Origin: Oscillospiraceae bacterium
GTDB taxonomy: Bacteria > Bacillota > Clostridia > Oscillospirales > Ruminococcaceae
Length of the DNA: 10,573 nucleotides
Assembly: GCA_014858325.1 (NCBI GenBank)
Contig: RKCM01000164.1
Span: forward strand, 1 to 10,573
Reading direction: 5' to 3'
In this document: positions 5,957 to 10,573 of the stretch, one piece after another
Position numbering within the stretch: position 1 is the stretch's first letter
Layout: each line of letters begins with the position of its first letter
Position numbers and translations under genes: made by a program
The notes under the pieces: model-generated
The model's database searches: none
Told to the model about the DNA's origin: nothing
Seen by the model: only the letters and a program-made list of their open reading frames with translations

Positions 5957-7456
5957 TTACAGCTCGTACAGGGCCGAGAACTTCTCCGTCAGGTAATCGG
6001 TGTAGTAGTGCGCATCAAACGCGCCGCAGGCGTTCTTCACGATCTCCGCGGGCTGCAGCGCGCTGCCGTACTGGTGCACTTTTTCGTGCAGCCAGGCCGT
6101 CACCGGGGCAAGGTTGCCCCGGCCCACCTCGCCGTACACGTCCACGCCGTCGGCCTCCATGTTGTGCAACATCTGGGCGCCGTAGGCATTGCCCAGTGCA
6201 TAGGAGGGAAAATACCCGAACGAGCCGCTGGACCAGTGGCTGTCCTGCAGGCAGCCGTCCCGGTCGTTGGGCACGTCTACCCCCAGATATTCTTTGTACA
6301 GCTTCTTCCAGGCGGCGGGCACCTGTTCGGCCTCCAGCGTCCCGCCGATGAGCTGCTTTTCGATCTCATACCGCACCATCACGTGCAGGCAGTAGGTCAA
6401 CTCGTCTGCCTCGGTGCGCACCAGGCTCGGCTGGGCCTTGTTCACGGCCCGGTAGAACGCCTCGGCGCTCACATCCCCCAGCTGCCGGGGGAAGAACTCC
6501 TGCATCTTCGGGTAGATGGCCTTCACAAAAGCCTCCGAGCGGCCCACCAGGTTCTCGTAAAACCGCGATTGGCTCTCGTGCACGCCCATGGAGACGCCGC
6601 CGGTCAGGCAGGTGTACTGTACATCGTCCCGGATGCCCAGCTCATACAGCGCGTGCCCGCCCTCATGCAGGACAGAATACAGGGAGGACGCCACGTTGTG
6701 CGGGTCGTAGTTGGTGGTGATGCGGACGTCCTTGTTGTTGAACTCCAGCGTAAAGGGGTGCTCCGTCTCGCCCAGCCCGCAGTGCCCCCGGTCCAGGCCC
6801 ATCACTTCCATCAGGTAGTCCGCAAAGGCCTTCTGCTGCTCCACCGGGTATTCCCGGTGCAAAAAGCTGTCGTCAATCTGGGGCTTCTCTGCAATTTTCT
6901 GCAGCAGCGGCACGATGGCTTCGCGCAGCTGGGCAAAAAACGCATCCAGCATCTTCTGGTCCACGCCCCGCTCATACTCGTTCAGCAGCGCATCGTAGGG
7001 GGCCTTGTTCGCGTCGTAGTAGCCCGCAAATTTGCGGTTGTATTCCACCAGCTGCTGCAGGTAGGGGCGGAACATGGCAAAATCGTCCCGCTCCTTTGCC
7101 TTGTGCCACACATTGCCCGCCACGCTCACCAGCTCCGCATACGCCATGTATTCGTCGGCGGGGATGCGGGCCAGCTGGTCGCAGCTGCGGCGCAGCTCTT
7201 CCACCTGGCGGCGGTGCAAAAAGTCCAGCTCGCTCTTGTGGGCGTCCAGCTCCTCCAGCAGCGCCTTCGTCTCAGGGCAGGTCATCAGCCGCTGGCTCTC
7301 CCCCGCCAGCACGCCCAGCGCCACGCCCCGGCCCTCGGCGGTGTCCTTCGGAGCCACGGTGTCCGCGTCCAGATTGATGGACGACTCGGCATACCGCAGC
7401 GCATACTGTTTTTTCTGCAGCGTTTCCAGCTGCTGCAAAGCCTGTTGCATTTCCAT
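5957..7456 (-). CDS. M32 family metallocarboxypeptidase (Taq-like)
   Basis: A 499-residue cytoplasmic zinc carboxypeptidase of family M32, which removes C-terminal amino acids with broad specificity. The length is that of the family. The zinc motif is HEGGH (264-268) in SSLYSVLHEGGHALYE, and Glu294 in GVHESQSRFYENLVGRS is the expected third ligand. Other signatures are HPFTLEF (233-239), DVRITTNYD (243-251), DELTYCLHVMVRYEIE (351-366) and HWSSGSFGYFPSYALGNAYGAQ (407-428). No signal peptide is seen. The ATG at 7456 has AAAGGAG about 8 bases upstream. It is the last gene of a - strand operon, 42 bases after the metallophosphoesterase stop, and ends at the bidirectional terminator. It likely serves intracellular peptide turnover. 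Confidence 0.96.
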   Translation of the reverse strand: MEMQQALQQLETLQKKQYALRYAESSINLDADTVAPKDTAEGRGVALGVLAGESQRLMTCPETKALLEELDAHKSELDFLHRRQVEELRRSCDQLARIPADEYMAYAELVSVAGNVWHKAKERDDFAMFRPYLQQLVEYNRKFAGYYDANKAPYDALLNEYERGVDQKMLDAFFAQLREAIVPLLQKIAEKPQIDDSFLHREYPVEQQKAFADYLMEVMGLDRGHCGLGETEHPFTLEFNNKDVRITTNYDPHNVASSLYSVLHEGGHALYELGIRDDVQYTCLTGGVSMGVHESQSRFYENLVGRSEAFVKAIYPKMQEFFPRQLGDVSAEAFYRAVNKAQPSLVRTEADELTYCLHVMVRYEIEKQLIGGTLEAEQVPAAWKKLYKEYLGVDVPNDRDGCLQDSHWSSGSFGYFPSYALGNAYGAQMLHNMEADGVDVYGEVGRGNLAPVTAWLHEKVHQYGSALQPAEIVKNACGAFDAHYYTDYLTEKFSALYEL

Positions 7457-7457
7457 G

Positions 7458-7468
7458 GGAGTTTCTCC
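7458..7468 (-). promoter_or_regulatory. Small hairpin over the M32 ribosome binding site
   Basis: In the - strand transcript GGAG-AAA-CTCC lies directly before the ATG, so the Shine-Dalgarno core can pair with the bases just upstream of the start codon. The four-base stem is weak and could at most tune translation. Confidence 0.35.
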
Positions 7469-7498
7469 TTTGTCTCTCGTTTCTGTTCCTGTTTTTCC

Positions 7499-8155
7499 TC
7501 AGTTTTCCGTCGGGAAAGCCGCATTCCGCCAGAAGGATTTCTTCTTCCGGGGCGCGGGGTCCGGGATATCGAAGGTATACCGCTCGGTGGCGTTGATGAC
7601 GGTGGTGCTGCCGCAGGTGCACACCCGGGGCAGGTTCGCGTCGTAGTTCAGGTGGATGTGCCCGTGCACGAACCACCCGGGCTTGTACTCTTCCATCAGG
7701 TCGTTGAAGACGGCAAAGCCCTTGTGGGCTTTGTCAAAGCCGTCGTTCAGCCCCTTGGCCGGGGCGTGGGTCAACAAAATGTCGATGCCCCCCACCCGGT
7801 GCGCTTTGAACCACAGCCGCCTTGCCCGCCGCTGCATCTCCTTTTCGCTGTACTGAAACTCTGCGCCGGGGTGGTAGCGCAAACAGCCCCCCAGCCCCAT
7901 GATGCGCAGGCCCTTCCACACATACACCTGGTCGTCCACGCAGATGCAGCCGCCGGGTTCGCCCTCTTTGTAGCTGCCGTCGTGGTTGCCGTGGACATAC
8001 AGGATGGGGGCCGCGGTAAAATTGGTCAGGTACTCCAGATATTTCTTGGGCAGATCGCCGCAGGAGAGGATCAGGTCGATCCCTTCCAGCCGTTCTCTGG
8101 TGCAGTAGTCCCACAGCGCTTTGGAGGGGACATCCGAAATCGCAAGTATTTTCAC
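7499..8155 (-). CDS. Calcineurin-like metallophosphoesterase
   Basis: A 218-residue protein of the metallophosphoesterase superfamily, cytoplasmic, substrate unknown. Dimetal motifs appear in order: ISD (6-8), CGDLP (32-36), GNHDG (56-60), LLTHAP (128-132) and HGHIH (164-168). The first motif, normally D-x-H, reads D-V-P, so one ligand of the first metal is changed; I recall similar SD-x-S variants in clostridial relatives, so it may still be active. Residues 199-218 are a basic and polar tail. The start codon is GTG at 8155, giving MKILAISD at the first motif; the best upstream purine stretch is GGAG, about 10 bases away. The gene lies 35 bases after the stop of the ParB-like/BMP gene and 42 before the M32 gene, so it is probably in one operon with both. 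Confidence 0.9.
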   Translation of the reverse strand: MKILAISDVPSKALWDYCTRERLEGIDLILSCGDLPKKYLEYLTNFTAAPILYVHGNHDGSYKEGEPGGCICVDDQVYVWKGLRIMGLGGCLRYHPGAEFQYSEKEMQRRARRLWFKAHRVGGIDILLTHAPAKGLNDGFDKAHKGFAVFNDLMEEYKPGWFVHGHIHLNYDANLPRVCTCGSTTVINATERYTFDIPDPAPRKKKSFWRNAAFPTEN

Positions 8156-8190
8156 GTCTGCTTTGCTCCGTTCCTCTGGGGCTGCGGCCT

Positions 8191-10113
8191 TTACCGGGGC
8201 AGTCCTTTCACGTTCTCCAGGCCGTTGATGTTCAGCAGGAAATGGGTCTTCACATCCAGTTCCTCATAGCAGGGCATTTTGCCCTCCACGCACTCATCCA
8301 GCCAGTCCATCTCCATCAGCTCCCGCGGGGTGTAAATGCCGCTGGCCGCGCCCTGCCGCTGGTGGCCCTGGGCGTACTCCTCGGCGGGGAACACCTGCAC
8401 CTCATCCCTGGCCAGCTGCTTTTCCACCAGCTTCAGCAGCTGCATGGTGCCGCCGCCCAGGCCCGCGCTGTAAGTCACTTCCTCCGCCCGGCTGCGCAGG
8501 CCCCACCAGTAGTGGATGGCCTTTCCGGCGGCGTCGTTCCAGCTGCCGTCCAGCACCGAGCGGACGATCTCCACAAAGAATGTGTCCCACCGCCATTCCG
8601 GCAGGGCAATGGGCTGCAAAATGCCGTCCGGCAGGCGGCGGCAGAGCCCGAAGTCCCGGTGGGTGCCCTCGGGTTCCCGCTGGTCCCGGGCATAAAAGAC
8701 GTCCACGTCCTCCCGGTCGGCAAAGTCCAGCGGGTGGGCCGGGTCGGGCAGGCAGGCCCACCGCAGCACCACCTTGGCCTCGGGCCGCACGCTGCGCAGC
8801 CCCTGGACAAAGGCATTGATGGCCGCCGGCACACCGTACACGGGGTTTGCCGCCACATAGCCCACGTTGGGCTTCCGGGCTGCGATGCCTGCCGCCATCC
8901 CCAGCAAAAACGTCACCTCATAGGTGCGGGGGTAGTAGGTGCGCACCAGCGGGTGGGGCACATTCAGGCAGCAGTTCAAAAACTTCGTCTTGGGGTGCTG
9001 GGCCGCCACCTTCAGGCAGGCGGCGTGCATCCGGGCGCTGGTGGTAAACACGATGTCCGCATTGTCATGGGCCACGTCCTCCAACACCTGCTCGGCGTCC
9101 ACCTCCGGGTTCACGTTTTCCCGGCTGCTCGCCACCACCCGGTCCGGGAACGCTTTTTCCAGCGCCTCACGGCCCTTTTCCTGCCCGCGCACCCAGGCGC
9201 TGGTCTCCCGGTTGTGCTCGTGCAGGAACACCACCTTCAGCGGCGCGGGCTTGGGGCTGAAGATGTTCAGGCGGCTCAGCAGCGGCTCGCTGCCCGCCTT
9301 GGCAGGCTCCAGCTGCAGCTCCACCGCCCCGGGGTCCGCCACAAATTCGATCTCCTTCCAGATCTTTGCCAGATTCTCCCGCACCTGGCTGGGGGTGGAT
9401 TGGCAGGCGTCCGCGTAGCGGAACACCGAGAGGTACACCAGCAGCGCATCCCCCGGCGTCAGCCCCAGCGCCGAGCCGCCCAGCGCGTAGAACTGCTGGC
9501 TGAACATGGTGTACAGCGCCGAAAAATTCAGCCGATCGTCCTCGGTCCACTCCTCCTCGGCGGCTTTGCACACCAGCGTCTGCAGCTTGGCGTAGCCGCC
9601 CAGCCGGGAAAAATGCACATTGTTGATCTTGGAGAGCTTATAAAAATCCAGAAACTCGTAGTAGATGCGGTTTTCCAGCGTGTCATTCTTTTCCGGGATG
9701 AGCCGGGTCACCACGCCGGGGATCTTCACCGCCTCGTAATATTTGAGGACGGACACCCGCTTGTTGCCCTCCTGCACATAAAACTTGTTCATGTACTCGT
9801 AGGCCAGGATGGGATCGTGGATGCCCTCCTCCAGATGCGCGTCACACAGGTGGATCCACTTGTGGGCAAACTCGGTGTTCTCGTCCAGCAGGGGCATAAA
9901 GTTTGGGGCAAAAGCCGTGTGCCGCCCCGCTGTCTTGGTGCCCACGATGCTTTCCGCCGGGATCTCCACCAGCCCCAGCGGCTCCTGGGCCGCGATCTTC
10001 TCGTCGGCCAAAAGGTCGTCCAGCACCGTCAGGTAGGGCGATTGTCCCTTTGCCTGGCTGGCACGGCAGGCCCGCAGGCCCGCCCGCTGGGCGTTGCGAT
10101 AATCTTCTAGCAT
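8191..10113 (-). CDS. ParB-like/BMP (PBP1 fold) fusion protein, cytoplasmic
   Basis: A 640-residue protein with two recognisable parts. Residues about 45-145 resemble a ParB/sulfiredoxin-type domain: GLVEIPAESIVGTKTAGR, then FYVQEGNKRVSVLKYYEA with the GNKR core (116-119). A helical linker follows (about 150-285). Residues about 292-580 resemble a BMP-type (basic membrane protein, nucleoside-binding) periplasmic binding fold: KVVFLHEH, GREALEKAFP, ADIVFTTSARMHAACLKVA, YEVTFLLGMAAGIAARKPNVGYVAANPVYGVPAAINAFVQGLR, and AAGKAIHYWWGL. The N-terminus (MLEDYRNAQRAGLRACRASQ) is charged with no signal peptide or lipobox, so it should be cytoplasmic. The ATG at 10113 has GAAGGGAG 7 bases upstream. I recall long BMP proteins of this type in clostridia, annotated as ABC substrate-binding proteins, a name that does not fit the sequence. 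It may sense a nucleoside-like ligand; the output is unknown. The ParB-like call is the weaker part. Confidence 0.85.
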   Translation of the reverse strand: MLEDYRNAQRAGLRACRASQAKGQSPYLTVLDDLLADEKIAAQEPLGLVEIPAESIVGTKTAGRHTAFAPNFMPLLDENTEFAHKWIHLCDAHLEEGIHDPILAYEYMNKFYVQEGNKRVSVLKYYEAVKIPGVVTRLIPEKNDTLENRIYYEFLDFYKLSKINNVHFSRLGGYAKLQTLVCKAAEEEWTEDDRLNFSALYTMFSQQFYALGGSALGLTPGDALLVYLSVFRYADACQSTPSQVRENLAKIWKEIEFVADPGAVELQLEPAKAGSEPLLSRLNIFSPKPAPLKVVFLHEHNRETSAWVRGQEKGREALEKAFPDRVVASSRENVNPEVDAEQVLEDVAHDNADIVFTTSARMHAACLKVAAQHPKTKFLNCCLNVPHPLVRTYYPRTYEVTFLLGMAAGIAARKPNVGYVAANPVYGVPAAINAFVQGLRSVRPEAKVVLRWACLPDPAHPLDFADREDVDVFYARDQREPEGTHRDFGLCRRLPDGILQPIALPEWRWDTFFVEIVRSVLDGSWNDAAGKAIHYWWGLRSRAEEVTYSAGLGGGTMQLLKLVEKQLARDEVQVFPAEEYAQGHQRQGAASGIYTPRELMEMDWLDECVEGKMPCYEELDVKTHFLLNINGLENVKGLPR

Positions 10114-10158
10114 AGCAAGACTCCCTTCTCAAAAAACGAAGTCGTCGTTGATCTTTTT

Positions 10159-10189
10159 GCAGGTCATCGGCCCGCTTCGGCCTGCCTGC
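10159..10189 (-). promoter_or_regulatory. Possible leader hairpin of the ParB-like/BMP operon
   Basis: GCAGG (10159-10163) can pair with CCTGC (10185-10189), with an inner GGCC/GGCC stem (10169-10172 with 10179-10182). It lies within the roughly 75-base leader of the - strand transcript. A second small stem with a T6 run (about 10135-10148) sits just before the ribosome binding site. These do not match a riboswitch class I know. Confidence 0.3.
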
Positions 10190-10195
10190 AGCACC

Positions 10196-10204
10196 AGTAT
10201 ACCA
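10196..10204 (-). promoter_or_regulatory. Predicted extended -10 promoter of the ParB-like/BMP operon
   Basis: On the - strand TGGTATACT (10204-10196) forms an extended -10 box, the same nine bases as in front of DUF3783-apbE. No convincing -35 is seen at 16-18 bases. Transcription would begin near 10189 and run through the three genes to about 5.9 kb. Confidence 0.55.
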
Positions 10205-10244
10205 TGAAAAAACCATTTGTGGGGCTTTTTCTGCTCCATAGGTG

Positions 10245-10273
10245 TTGAATTTCCGCAAAATTTCAGGTACGAT
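10245..10273 (+). promoter_or_regulatory. Predicted promoter of the DUF1643 gene
   Basis: TTGAAT (10245-10250) and TACGAT (10268-10273) are 17 bases apart. Transcription would begin near 10280, leaving a short leader with the binding site GTGAGG. It is divergent to the promoter at 10196-10204. Confidence 0.7.
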
Positions 10274-10303
10274 AGGGGAAATGAGAAAATAGTGAGGAAT
10301 ACT

Positions 10304-10573
10304 ATGGCAGCTGAAACTCTCCCCAAACTCGAATCCGGCGAGTACCCCGGCGGCATCTGGTACTACGAGCCCCACACCTACCAGCCCTATCGCTACGTTC
10401 TGGGCCGTGTCGGGAAACACCCCCTCGTCTGCATCGGCATCAACCCCAGCACCGCCCAGCCCGGCGCGCTGGACCCCACCTTAAAAAGCGTGGAGCGCCT
10501 TGCCGCCGCCAACGGTTTCGACAGCTGGATCATGTTCAATGTCTACCCCCAGCGGGCCACCGACCCCAACGAT
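10304..10573 (+). CDS. DUF1643 family protein, N-terminal 90 residues (3' end outside window)
   Basis: The first 90 codons of a DUF1643 protein. The pattern is clear: YRYVLGRVGKHPLVCIGINPSTAQPGALDPTLKSVERLAANNGFDSWIMFNVYPQRATDP, with the core INPSTA (46-51), DPT (57-59) and the FNVYPQRATDP segment (78-88). Family proteins run about 150-200 residues and have no established function. No signal peptide is visible. I chose ATG 10304 because GTGAGG lies 6 bases upstream and a promoter precedes it closely. The protein is open at the right edge. Confidence 0.88.
   Translation, partial: MAAETLPKLESGEYPGGIWYYEPHTYQPYRYVLGRVGKHPLVCIGINPSTAQPGALDPTLKSVERLAAANGFDSWIMFNVYPQRATDPND

Noticed and set aside
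5861..8269. An 802-codon open frame on the + strand opposite the M32 and metallophosphoesterase genes
   Set aside because: It is antisense to two genes with intact catalytic motifs. Its translation is rich in His, Val, Gln and Leu with no recognisable family, as expected when GC-rich codon use leaves few stops on the opposite strand.
8242..10110. A 622-codon open frame on the + strand opposite the ParB-like/BMP gene
   Set aside because: Same cause as above: antisense shadow of a gene with recognisable domains, no ribosome binding site and biased composition.
8191..10113. BMP protein as a substrate-binding lipoprotein of an ABC transporter
   Set aside because: No signal peptide or lipobox at the N-terminus, a large extra N-terminal region, and no permease or ATPase genes next to it.

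Overview
The window reads as ordinary chromosome of a GC-rich anaerobic gut Firmicute. The protein sequences and layout fit Oscillospiraceae, with Faecalibacterium or a close relative (Gemmiger, Subdoligranulum) the best guess. The reasons are strong G/C preference at third codon positions, sigma-70 type promoters with 17-base spacers, strong AGGAGG-type ribosome binding sites, and typical clostridial families (DUF6465, DUF3783, signal-less BMP proteins, SPFH proteins paired with ribbon-helix-helix proteins). The genus is an inference from familiarity, not from a marker gene. I saw no insertion sequence, phage gene, CRISPR array, tRNA or rRNA.

Layout from left to right. (1) The end of an F1Fo ATP synthase operon on the + strand: the 3' part of atpD, then atpC, closed by a long GAAA-loop hairpin. 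(2) An HxlR-family regulator (-) and a radical SAM protein (+) transcribed divergently; two small palindromes lie between their promoters. (3) A + strand pair with a strong promoter of its own: a two-helix membrane SPFH (band 7) protein and a 66-residue ribbon-helix-helix protein, joined by a TGATG stop/start overlap. (4) A bidirectional terminator, then a - strand pair transcribed leftwards: a DUF3783 protein and the lipoprotein ApbE (FAD:protein FMN transferase), joined by an ATGA overlap. (5) A 321-base intergenic region with divergent promoters, feeding the DUF3783-apbE pair leftwards and a DUF6465 protein with an AT-hook-like N-terminus rightwards. (6) A second bidirectional terminator, then a - strand operon transcribed leftwards from about 10.19 kb: a 640-residue ParB-like/BMP fusion protein, a small metallophosphoesterase (GTG start) and an M32 metallocarboxypeptidase. 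(7) A divergent promoter pair and the first 90 codons of a DUF1643 protein running off the right edge.

How the genes relate: atpD and atpC belong to one rotary enzyme. ApbE is the only envelope redox-maturation gene; it attaches FMN to exported flavoproteins, and no substrate is visible here. The HxlR and radical SAM genes look like a regulator with its target. The SPFH/RHH pair is probably a functional unit of unknown role. The ParB-like/BMP protein lacks a signal peptide and sits with two cytoplasmic hydrolases rather than with ABC transporter genes, so it probably does not act as a transport lipoprotein. No clear new defence or mobile system is present. The least understood items are the ParB-like/BMP fusion, the SPFH/RHH pair and the HxlR divergon.
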